A DNA stretch of 23,061 nucleotides, taken from contig JBIOWF010000306.1 of assembly GCA_044868295.1 (NCBI GenBank), positions 1-23,061 on the forward strand, in the 5' to 3' direction. Below the pieces are notes generated by a model, which searched no databases, had not been told where the DNA came from, and worked only from the letters and a program-made list of their open reading frames with translations. Shown in pieces: positions 1-6,086 of the stretch. The stretch is from JBIOWF01 sp044868295. Lineage in GTDB: Bacteria > Actinomycetota > Actinomycetes > Streptosporangiales > Streptosporangiaceae. The number at the start of each line of letters is the position of its first letter. Position 1 is the stretch's first letter. Made by a program: the position numbers and the translations under genes.

Positions 1-831
1 CGTGTTGATCGTGTTGGCGAAGGTGTAGACCGACTCGCTGTAGGAGGCGTTCCACTGCATGGCGATCTCGACCGAGATGCCCTCTCCGTGCTCCTCGAAG
101 TCGATGACGGAGCCGTGGATGGGCTCCTTCTTCGAGTTGAGATGCGAGACGAAGTCGGAGATGCCGCCTTCGTAGTGATATTTCACGACGGTCGGCTCGC
201 CGTTGATGTGGTCGGGCCGCTCATCGCGGATGATGATCGTCAGACCCTTGTTGAGGAAGGCCATCTCCTGGAACCGGCGCGAGAGCGTCTCGAAGTTCCA
301 GGTGGTCGTCTCGAAGATCGTGTCGTCGGCCCAGAAGGTGATCGTGGTGCCGGTGCTGTCGGTCGGCTCGCCCTTGACCAGGGGACCGGTCGGCTTCGAT
401 CCGTCGTACGACTGGCGCCAGAAGTAGCCGTCGCGGCGGATCTCGACGTTCAGCCTGCTGGACAGCGCGTTGACGACCGACACGCCGACGCCGTGGAGAC
501 CGCCGGAGACGGCGTACGACTTGCCGTCGAACTTTCCACCGGCGTGCAGCACGGTGAGGACGACCTCGACCGCGGGCCGCTTCTCCACAGGGTGCTCGCC
601 GACCGGGATGCCTCGGCCGTTGTCGACGACCCGCACGCCGTTGTCGGCGAGCAGCGTGACCTCGATGGTGTCGCAATGGCCGGCCAGGGCCTCGTCCACC
701 GAGTTGTCCACGACCTCGTAGACGAGGTGGTGAAGACCACGCTCTCCGGTCGAGCCGATGTACATGCCTGGGCGCTTGCGAACCGCCTCCAGGCCTTCGA
801 GAACGGTGATAGAGCTTGCGTCGTAGGACAA
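1..831 (-). CDS. gyrB: DNA gyrase subunit B, 5' part (C-terminus outside window)
   Basis: This is the ATPase subunit of DNA gyrase, which introduces negative supercoils ahead of the fork. The visible 277 residues are the GHKL ATPase domain and part of the transducer domain. They include the Asn-containing NSVDEAL motif, DNGRGIP, and the glycine-rich GLHGVGVSVVNALS loop. The frame runs open to the first base of the window, so about 370 residues of a typical 640-650 are missing. The start is a TTG at 829-831, giving M-S-Y-D-A-S-S-I-T. I chose it because AGGAGG lies 9 bases upstream and because homologous actinobacterial proteins begin there. Several long open frames on both strands over this gene are GC-rich shadows. 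The gene sits downstream of recF and dciA, as in other actinobacterial origins, but it is separated from dciA by 346 bp and probably has its own promoter. Confidence 0.97.
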   Translation of the reverse strand, partial: MSYDASSITVLEGLEAVRKRPGMYIGSTGERGLHHLVYEVVDNSVDEALAGHCDTIEVTLLADNGVRVVDNGRGIPVGEHPVEKRPAVEVVLTVLHAGGKFDGKSYAVSGGLHGVGVSVVNALSSRLNVEIRRDGYFWRQSYDGSKPTGPLVKGEPTDSTGTTITFWADDTIFETTTWNFETLSRRFQEMAFLNKGLTIIIRDERPDHINGEPTVVKYHYEGGISDFVSHLNSKKEPIHGSVIDFEEHGEGISVEIAMQWNASYSESVYTFANTINT

Positions 832-1177
832 GTGCCAAATCCTCCTGCCGCGGACACGCGACGGGGCACAACCTTGATTGGCTGCCCCTGCCGTGCCCGT
901 CACCGTTGTGAGTGCCCCGATGCGATCACCCAGGGGAATCGACTCGCCAAGCCGGGGGTGACGCGCAAGCGGACGTGTCCTTGAGTCCGGTTTCATTCTA
1001 CCGTTCTCGCGGGCCTTAGGTGGCATTGACGGGGGCTGTGATGCCCCGTCGCGCGATGATCATGGTTTTGAACCTCCCCCACTCAGGAGGGGGGTCATCG
1101 TCTCAGGCGCGATTTTGGGCCGGTGCGGGCTTTTTCGATCTTGTACGGCTCAGCTGCGGGCGAACACGCCACTCCGA
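832..1177 (-). promoter_or_regulatory. gyrB upstream region with candidate promoter and long leader
   Basis: This 346-bp stretch between dciA and gyrB has no convincing gene. Reading leftward, a good -10-like TAGAAT lies at 995-1000. I see no matching consensus -35 17 or 18 bases upstream. If used, it gives a leader of about 155 nucleotides before the gyrB TTG. A bulged hairpin at 1028-1050 and a C-rich/G-rich stretch at 1071-1095 lie just upstream and could end dciA transcription. An independent gyrB promoter would allow supercoiling-responsive control, but that is inference. Confidence 0.4.
1028..1050 (-). terminator. candidate hairpin terminator after dciA
   Basis: GACGGGGGC and GCCCCGTC can pair with one bulged G around a 6-base loop. 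There is no T-tract, so this is at best a GC-rich actinobacterial-type terminator for the recF-dciA transcript. It lies just upstream of the candidate gyrB -10. Confidence 0.3.
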
Positions 1178-1744
1178 CTAACCATACGTGTCCCGGGGGC
1201 CTTGGCTTCCGTGAACCCGGAGACCACCCGCCGGGCGGTGGCCCGCATTGGGGCCGCGGACCTTCACGCGCTTGACGGTGCCGTCGCCGAGCTCCTCGTT
1301 CAGCCGCCTGACCAGGGTGGACGCCAGCAGGCGCACCTGTGTCGCCCACGCCGTCGAGTCGGCGGCGACGATCACTTCGCCGTCCTCGAAGGCCTCCGGC
1401 CTGGTGTGAGCGGCCAGGTCGACCCCGACGATCTCGGGCCAGCGGCCGAAGACCCCGCCGACGGCGACCGACCGCTCCCACCCCCGGTCGGCGAGCAGGT
1501 CGCGGATGGCGCGGCCGAACGGCTCCGGGTCGCCCGAGTCGCGCTTCGGCCCGCCCGGCCGCCGGCGTGGCTCGCTGCGGGGGAGCTGCCCGCGCTTGGC
1601 GGCGTCGGCCTTCGCCTGGGCGAGCTTCTCCCGCGCGAGCGCGGCTCCCCGCACCACCGCACCCTGCGGAGACTGTCCACCGCCTGTGGACGACCCGCCT
1701 GGGGACGGCCCGCCGACTGGGGACGAGGTCTCGTCAACGGACAC
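1178..1744 (-). CDS. dciA: DUF721 / DciA family replicative helicase loader
   Basis: The 188-residue protein has a disordered, Gly/Pro/Ser-rich N-terminus (about residues 1-75). A DUF721 domain follows at about residues 75-165, recognisable by the W-E-x5-GGVFGRWPEIVG and HTRPEAFEDGEVIVAADSTAWA stretches. DUF721 proteins include DciA, the helicase operator that helps load DnaB-type helicase in bacteria lacking DnaC or DnaI. That role is family knowledge, not shown here. The start is a GTG at 1742-1744 that overlaps the recF stop by 11 bp (GTGTCCGTTGA), so the two genes are probably translationally coupled. It ends with TAG at 1178-1180. Two DnaA-box-like sequences fall in its Ser/Gly-rich linker at about 1672-1700. 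Confidence 0.9.
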   Translation of the reverse strand: MSVDETSSPVGGPSPGGSSTGGGQSPQGAVVRGAALAREKLAQAKADAAKRGQLPRSEPRRRPGGPKRDSGDPEPFGRAIRDLLADRGWERSVAVGGVFGRWPEIVGVDLAAHTRPEAFEDGEVIVAADSTAWATQVRLLASTLVRRLNEELGDGTVKRVKVRGPNAGHRPAGGLRVHGSQGPRDTYG

Positions 1745-2957
1745 GGGTCACGCTCCCCTCGGCCACGTCGAACCGTGCGCCGGTCAGCCCGGCGGGCACG
1801 TCGTCCGGCACGGCGGCGGTGATCAGCACCTGCTCCGCCGGGGCCACGATCTCGGCGAGCCGCCCACGCCGCTGGCTGTCGAGCTCGGCGAAGACGTCGT
1901 CGAGGACCAGCACGGGGTCACCGCCGTCGGCCCGGAGCAGGTCGTAGGCGGCCAGCCGCAGCGCCAGCGCGAAGGACCAGGACTCGCCGTGGCTGGCGTA
2001 TCCACGCGCGGGCAGCTCTCCCAGCCGCAGGAGCAGATCGTCGCGGTGCGGCCCGACCAGGGTCACGCCGCGCTCCAGCTCCGCCTGGCGCGCCTCGGCG
2101 AGACCGGCGCTCAGCCGTTCGGCGAGCACCTCCCGGAGCGTCCCCGACTCGCCGGCGCCTGTGGACAACACGCCGCCATTGTCCGTCCCGGGCGTGTCCC
2201 CGTCCGCCGAACTCCGATACTCCAGATCCACCAGGCCTGAGGACGGGGCGAGGGTCGCGTACGCCTTGGCGACCAGCGGCGTCAGCGCGTCGACCAGCTC
2301 GAGGCGGGCGGCCAGGAGCTCGGCGCCGTGTGCGACGAGATGGGCGTCCCAGACCTCCAGCGTGCTCAGCACGTCACCGGCACCGGCGGACGCGAACGCC
2401 GTGTCGTTCTCCTGCCTGCGGGCGCCGCGCCGCCGTCCCTGCCGGGCCGCCGAAGCCGTACGCAACAGGGCGTTGCGCTGTTTGAGCACCCGGTCGTAGT
2501 CGGCGCGCACCCCGGCGAAACGTGGAGCGCGGGCCACGAGGAGGTCGTCGAGGAACCGGCGCCGCTCCGACGGGTCGCCCTTGACGAGCGCGAGATCCTC
2601 GGGCGCGAACAACACGGTCCGCAGCAGGCCCAGAGCGTCACGGGCCCGGGAAACGGGGGAGCGGTTCACCCTGGCTCGATTGGCGCGGCCCGGGTTGATC
2701 TCCAGCTCGATCAGCGCCCTGCGGTCATCCCGGACGATCATCGTGCGGATCACCGCCCGCGTCGCGCCGTGCCGTACCAGGGGGGCGTCGGTGGCGACGC
2801 GGTGACTCGAGTGCGTCGCCACATAGCCGAGGGCCTCGACCAGGTTGGTCTTGCCGTGCCCGTTCGGGCCGACGAAAGCCGTCACGCCGGGTTCGAGAAC
2901 GATCTCGACCGCGGGATACGACCGGAAGTCGGTCAGGGACAGGTGGGCGACGTACAC
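1734..2957 (-). CDS. recF: DNA replication/repair protein RecF
   Basis: RecF is an SMC-like ATPase that helps load RecA at gaps during post-replication repair. The 407-residue product starts with the typical H-L-S-L-T-D-F-R-S-Y. It has Walker A GPNGHGKT at residues 30-37 and Walker B DPVLVLDDVF at about 347-356, followed by the D-loop AELD. Its length is a little above the usual 360-400, because of Gly/Ser-rich and Arg-rich insertions around residues 170-190 and 250-275. The start is GTG at 2955-2957. No strong ribosome binding site is visible close to it, and the AGAAGG present is about 14 bases upstream. The gene is separated from gnd by 295 bp carrying a coding-like repeat, and it overlaps dciA. 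Confidence 0.96.
   Translation of the reverse strand: MYVAHLSLTDFRSYPAVEIVLEPGVTAFVGPNGHGKTNLVEALGYVATHSSHRVATDAPLVRHGATRAVIRTMIVRDDRRALIELEINPGRANRARVNRSPVSRARDALGLLRTVLFAPEDLALVKGDPSERRRFLDDLLVARAPRFAGVRADYDRVLKQRNALLRTASAARQGRRRGARRQENDTAFASAGAGDVLSTLEVWDAHLVAHGAELLAARLELVDALTPLVAKAYATLAPSSGLVDLEYRSSADGDTPGTDNGGVLSTGAGESGTLREVLAERLSAGLAEARQAELERGVTLVGPHRDDLLLRLGELPARGYASHGESWSFALALRLAAYDLLRADGGDPVLVLDDVFAELDSQRRGRLAEIVAPAEQVLITAAVPDDVPAGLTGARFDVAEGSVTRVR
2160..2168 (-). promoter_or_regulatory. perfect DnaA box inside recF
   Basis: TGTGGACAA on the top strand is the reverse complement of the actinobacterial consensus TTGTCCACA. It is in codon register in recF (Leu-Ser-Thr spelled TTG-TCC-ACA), within a low-complexity Gly/Ser insertion. 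A chance occurrence is possible. Confidence 0.35.
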
Positions 2958-3110
2958 GCCGTTACGTTAGTACCTTCTCGATCCTCCGCGCGCTGGAGAG
3001 GCCCCCGGCAGACGGCCGAGCGGGGCGGGGACCACATGGCTCTCCACAGGCTCCTCCGTCGCACAGAGGGCCGCGCACCTGTGGCCCAGCGGCCGTCAGG
3101 CCCGCCCGGG

Positions 3111-3238
3111 CCGTACGGCCCACCGCTCCCGTCCGTCGGGCTTTCCCGTCCGTATGGGCTCATCGGTCCACACGGCCCGCTGCCCTTCGGACTCGCCGGT
3201 CCGTACGGCGCGGCGTTCGGCGGCTCATGCCCGTACGG
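3111..3238. repeat. degenerate CCGTACGG repeats between gnd and recF
   Basis: Five copies of CCGTACGG or close variants start at 3111, 3150 (CCGTATGG), 3168 (CCACACGG), 3201 and 3231. Their spacings are 39, 18, 33 and 30 bp, all multiples of three. The octamer is palindromic, so both strands read Pro-Tyr-Gly in a Gly/Pro-rich context. No start codon with a ribosome binding site accompanies it, and I do not call a gene. The whole intergenic stretch (2958-3252) is 295 bp. Confidence 0.6.
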
Positions 3239-3252
3239 CAGGCCTGCCGGCC

Positions 3253-4260
3253 TCAGCGCTGGATTTCGACGGGCGGCACCACGTCGGCCCCGGGAGCGTC
3301 GGCGCCCTTGCCCGTCTGACCCTCCTCGGCCGTGACCGCGTGCCCGCCGAACTGGTTGCGCAACGCGGCGATCATCTTCATCGCCGGCGGGTCGGGCTGG
3401 CGGGACGCGAAACGCGCGTAGAGAGCGGCCGTGATGGCCGGGAGCGGCACGGCGTGCTCCACGGCCGCCTGTACCGTCCACCGGCCCTCGCCGGAGTCCT
3501 GCGCGTATCCCTTGAGGTCGGACAGGTCGGGGTCCTGCTCCAAGGCCCGGACCAGGAGATCGAGCAGCCAGGACCGGATGACCGTGCCGTGCCGCCAGCT
3601 CTTGAACGCGCCGGCGACGTCCGTGACGAGCCCTGAGGCTTCGAGCAGCTCCCAGCCCTCGGCGAAGGCCTGCATCATGCCGTACTCGATACCGTTGTGG
3701 ACCATCTTCGCGAAGTGGCCGGCGCCGATCGGGCCGGCGTGGACGAAGCCGTCCTCACCTTCCGGCTTGAGCGCCTCGAAGATCGGCATCAACCGCTGGA
3801 CGTCCTCGGGCCCGCCGCCGACCATGAGGGCGTAGCCGTTCTCCAGCCCCCAGACGCCGCCGCTCACGCCCACATCAACGAAGTCGATCCCCTTCGTCGC
3901 GAGGTCGGCGCCGTGCTTCTGATCGTCCACATAGTGGGAGTTACCGCCGTCGATCACAATGTCGCCGGGCGACAGCACCTGGCCGAGCTGCTCGATCGTC
4001 ATGCGCGTGGGCTCACCCGCCGGAACCATCACCCAGACGGCGCGCGGCGGGTCGAGGCGGTCGACGAGCTCCTTGAGGCTTGCGACGTCGCTGATCGCCG
4101 GATCACGGTCATAACCGATGACCTCGTGGCCGCCGCGGCGCAGCCGCTCGGCCATGTTCCCACCCATCTTGCCAAGCCCGATCATGCCGATCTGCATGGC
4201 GGGGACATCCCCTTTCCCCGTCTCCTCAGGCTTGCCGTGGTCGGCCGTCCCACTTGGCAT
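3253..4260 (-). CDS. gnd: 6-phosphogluconate dehydrogenase, decarboxylating, short form
   Basis: This enzyme oxidises and decarboxylates 6-phosphogluconate to ribulose 5-phosphate, an oxidative pentose phosphate pathway step. The Rossmann motif GLGKMGGNM is at residues 28-36. The family signature DGGNSHYVDDQ is near residue 100. The catalytic Lys/Asn segment GHFAKMVHNGIEYGMMQ follows. At about 310-335 residues it belongs to the short YqeC-like group rather than the 470-residue E. coli Gnd type. The start is uncertain. ATG at 4260 has an excellent GAGGAGG 7 bases upstream and adds 21 polar residues. ATG at 4197 (MQIGMIGLGK) matches the usual family start but has a weaker site. It lies between dnaN and recF, as in Streptomyces, with no obvious functional link to replication. 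Confidence 0.93.
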   Translation of the reverse strand: MPSGTADHGKPEETGKGDVPAMQIGMIGLGKMGGNMAERLRRGGHEVIGYDRDPAISDVASLKELVDRLDPPRAVWVMVPAGEPTRMTIEQLGQVLSPGDIVIDGGNSHYVDDQKHGADLATKGIDFVDVGVSGGVWGLENGYALMVGGGPEDVQRLMPIFEALKPEGEDGFVHAGPIGAGHFAKMVHNGIEYGMMQAFAEGWELLEASGLVTDVAGAFKSWRHGTVIRSWLLDLLVRALEQDPDLSDLKGYAQDSGEGRWTVQAAVEHAVPLPAITAALYARFASRQPDPPAMKMIAALRNQFGGHAVTAEEGQTGKGADAPGADVVPPVEIQR

Positions 4261-4284
4261 GGAGCCACCTCCTCAGGGTTTCCG

Positions 4285-4337
4285 TCATCCACGAGGGCCG
4301 CCGTACCCGGACAGACGGCCTTCACGCCCGTGGATGA
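4285..4337. repeat. inverted repeat between dnaN and gnd
   Basis: The arms TCATCCACG (4285-4293) and CGTGGATGA (4329-4337) are perfectly complementary, with an inner GGCC/GGCC pair. They occupy most of the 91-bp gap between dnaN and gnd. There is no T-tract. It could be a terminator, an RNA processing site, or a pair of facing weak DnaA boxes, since each arm resembles TTATCCACA in its core. Confidence 0.4.
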
Positions 4338-4351
4338 TCGTACGCCCGTGG

Positions 4352-5488
4352 TCAGCTCGAAAGACGGATGGGCATGATCAGGTAGCGATAGTCCGGAGTC
4401 GCCCCGTCCTGCACAGGCTTGCCGCCGGTGAGGATGGCCGGCTTGGTCGACGTGGTGAACTGCAGGCGGGCCACGTCGGAGTCGATGGCGCCCAGCCCCT
4501 CCAGCAGGAACTGGTGGTTGAAGGCGATGTTGATCTCGTCGCCCTCGAACTCGACGGGCAGGACCTCCACAGCCTGTGCCTCGTCGCCGCTGCCCGCCTC
4601 AAGGATCACCTCGGCGCCGCGGAAGGCCAGCCGTACCGGCGTGTTGCGTTCGGCGACGAGGGCGACGCGCTTGACCGCCTCGACGAACGAGGCTGTGGAC
4701 AGATCCGCCCGCGCGGAGAACTCCGTGGGCAGCAGCGAGCGGTACTTGGGGAACTCGGGGTCGAGCAGCCGGGTCGTGGTCCGCCTCCCGGAGCTGGAAA
4801 ACCCGATCATGCCTTCGCCGGTGCCGCCGACCGAGCTGAGCGCGATCTCCACTTCCGCCCCGGTGGTGCCCAGCGCCTTGGCGGTGTCGGCCAGCGTACG
4901 GCCGGGCACCATCGCGATCGCCTGGAAGTCCGGCTGCTCGGGCTGCCACTTCAGCTCCCGTACGGCCAGGCGGTAGCGGTCCGTCGCCGCGAGGGTCACG
5001 GTGTCGGCCTCGATCTCCATGCGCACACCGGTGAGCATGGGCAGCGTGTCGTCCTTGCCCGCGGCGACGGCCACCTGCGCGACGGCGGAGGCGAACACGT
5101 CGCTGCCGGCCCGGCCCGCCGCCGGCGGCATGACCGGGAGCGAGGGGTAATCCTCCACAGGCATGGTCAGCAGTGTGAAACGCGCGCTGCCACACGTGAC
5201 GACCGCCTTCGCGCCGTCGACGACGAAGTCGACCGGCTGGGCGGGGAGTGCACGAGTGATTTCGGCGAGGAGCTTGCCCGAGACCAGCACCACGCCGGGC
5301 TCGCCGGTCTGTGGATCGAGTGTCACCTCCGCGGAAACCTCGTAGTCGAAGCCGGAGAGCTTCAACTGCTGCTGCTCGGTGACCTCAAGGCGCATGCCCG
5401 CCAGCACCGGCACGGACGGCCGAGCCGGAAGACTGCGTGCCGTCCACGCGACGGCCTCGGCGAGTATGTCTCGGTCGATCCGGAACAT
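4352..5488 (-). CDS. dnaN: DNA polymerase III subunit beta (sliding clamp)
   Basis: This is the ring-shaped processivity clamp that tethers DNA polymerase III and recruits other DNA-processing proteins. The 378-residue product starts M-F-R-I-D-R-D-I-L-A-E-A-V-A-W and ends with the conserved Y-L-I-M-P-I-R-L. It has the three-domain length typical of the family. The frame stays open 65 codons further upstream, into oriC. I reject that extension because AGGAGG sits 9 bases before a GTG at 5489-5491 and 12 bases before the ATG at 5486-5488. Either of these two adjacent codons could be the start. The gene is directly downstream of oriC and in the same orientation as dnaA. Confidence 0.96.
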   Translation of the reverse strand: MFRIDRDILAEAVAWTARSLPARPSVPVLAGMRLEVTEQQQLKLSGFDYEVSAEVTLDPQTGEPGVVLVSGKLLAEITRALPAQPVDFVVDGAKAVVTCGSARFTLLTMPVEDYPSLPVMPPAAGRAGSDVFASAVAQVAVAAGKDDTLPMLTGVRMEIEADTVTLAATDRYRLAVRELKWQPEQPDFQAIAMVPGRTLADTAKALGTTGAEVEIALSSVGGTGEGMIGFSSSGRRTTTRLLDPEFPKYRSLLPTEFSARADLSTASFVEAVKRVALVAERNTPVRLAFRGAEVILEAGSGDEAQAVEVLPVEFEGDEINIAFNHQFLLEGLGAIDSDVARLQFTTSTKPAILTGGKPVQDGATPDYRYLIMPIRLSS

Positions 5489-5689
5489 CACGTGGATCAG
5501 CCTCCTGGGTATCGCTGCTTCTGCTGTGTCCGATCGGCTCGCTGTGTCGCGAGCCTGTGGTGAACGCCTCGTCCTTGGTGCTCGCCGTTCATCACAAGTC
5601 TTCACTCTCCCGCACCTGGGCACCTCGAGAACCCTTCTATGGTTCTTGAGTTCCTTAGGGAGAGAGATAGAAGTCATCTTCATAGGGGG

Positions 5690-5792
5690 TGTGGATACTG
5701 TGGAAACCTACTGTCTCCGCAGCTCAGGAACCATATTTCATCCACCGCCGGTGTGGATGAACGGTGGATGGGAACGCTGTTGCTGTGGAGAA
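5690..5792 (-). promoter_or_regulatory. left DnaA-box group of oriC
   Basis: Boxes read on the bottom strand are TGTGGATAC 5690-5698, TGTGGAAAC 5699-5707, TGTGGATGA 5752-5760, GGTGGATGG 5763-5771 and TGTGGAGAA 5784-5792. The core starts at 5752 and 5763 are 11 bp apart and 5784 is 21 further on, close to helical phasing. This set faces the right-hand arrays. Confidence 0.7.
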
Positions 5793-5799
5793 AGAAGCT

Positions 5800-5874
5800 G
5801 TCTCCACAGCTCGTCCCCAGAACGACGGGTGTCTGTCCACGAGATATCCACCATGTTTCCACCGGTTATCCACG
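5800..5874 (+). promoter_or_regulatory. right DnaA-box array A of oriC, 11-bp phased
   Basis: NTCCNC(A/C/G) cores start at 5802, 5813, 5835, 5846, 5857 and 5868. Every step is 11 bp except one vacant position (5813 to 5835 is 22 bp). The best member is TTATCCACG at 5866-5874. All have the same orientation. Confidence 0.75.
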
Positions 5875-5919
5875 GGGTAACGAACCCCGTTCGGGGTCCG
5901 CGAATCGGCTGTACACAGG

Positions 5920-5984
5920 GCGTCCACAGCTCATCCCCAGGTAGTCCCCAGGTGATCCACAGGTTGTCCACATAGTTATCCCCA
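5920..5984 (+). promoter_or_regulatory. right DnaA-box array B of oriC, 11-bp phased
   Basis: Six cores start at 5922, 5933, 5944, 5955, 5966 and 5978, with steps of 11, 11, 11, 11 and 12 bp. They alternate between TCCACA (5922, 5955, 5966) and TCCCCA (5933, 5944, 5978) types. The perfect TTGTCCACA is at 5964-5972. This is the densest box cluster in the window. Confidence 0.8.
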
Positions 5985-6056
5985 GCCCTGTTGACGATTT
6001 TCTCAGCCGATCGCTCAGTGATCACGGCGCTGTGGCCGATGGGCATGCCGCTTCAT

Positions 6057-6077
6057 TGATCCACAGAGTTATCCACA
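6057..6077 (+). promoter_or_regulatory. DnaA-box pair at the dnaA 3' end
   Basis: TGATCCACA (6057-6065) and TTATCCACA (6069-6077) are 12 bp apart. They lie immediately downstream of the dnaA stop codon (6087-6089) and form the dnaA-proximal end of oriC. Confidence 0.75.
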
Positions 6078-6086
6078 GGCTGTGAA

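Larger units (their letters stand above)
5489..6086. other. oriC: chromosomal replication origin oriC (dnaA-dnaN intergenic region)
   Basis: The 598-bp gap between dnaN and dnaA is packed with DnaA boxes close to TTGTCCACA/TTATCCACA. Perfect boxes lie at 5964-5972 (TTGTCCACA) and 6069-6077 (TTATCCACA). One-mismatch boxes include 5690-5698 (TGTGGATAC), 5866-5874 (TTATCCACG), 5953-5961 and 6057-6065 (TGATCCACA), and 5976-5984 (TTATCCCCA). Many weaker ones fill the gaps. Boxes in 5690-5792 point leftward (TGTGGA on the top strand), and those in 5800-6077 point rightward. The first ~150 bp next to dnaN (to about 5640) is poor in boxes and probably carries the dnaN leader. Relatively AT-rich segments that might unwind are at about 5640-5690 and 5988-6005, but this cannot be settled by reading. 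Confidence 0.93.

Noticed and set aside
88..984. Long open frames over gyrB on the plus strand and in other minus frames
   Set aside because: They are GC-rich shadows. The gyrB frame with a TTG start explains the region and matches the family residue by residue.
2328..3335. A 335-codon plus-strand frame over recF and the GPYG repeat
   Set aside because: Most of it is antisense to recF, it has no ribosome binding site, and the only coding-like part is the palindromic repeat that reads PYG on both strands.
2933..3481. A minus-strand frame with GPYG-rich residues overlapping the ends of gnd and recF
   Set aside because: It starts inside gnd in another frame, has no ribosome binding site at its ATGs, and has no recognisable domain. 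The repeat is reported instead of a gene.
5489..5683. N-terminal extension of dnaN into oriC
   Set aside because: The 65 extra residues do not resemble any clamp protein, and the ribosome binding site fixes the start at 5488-5491.
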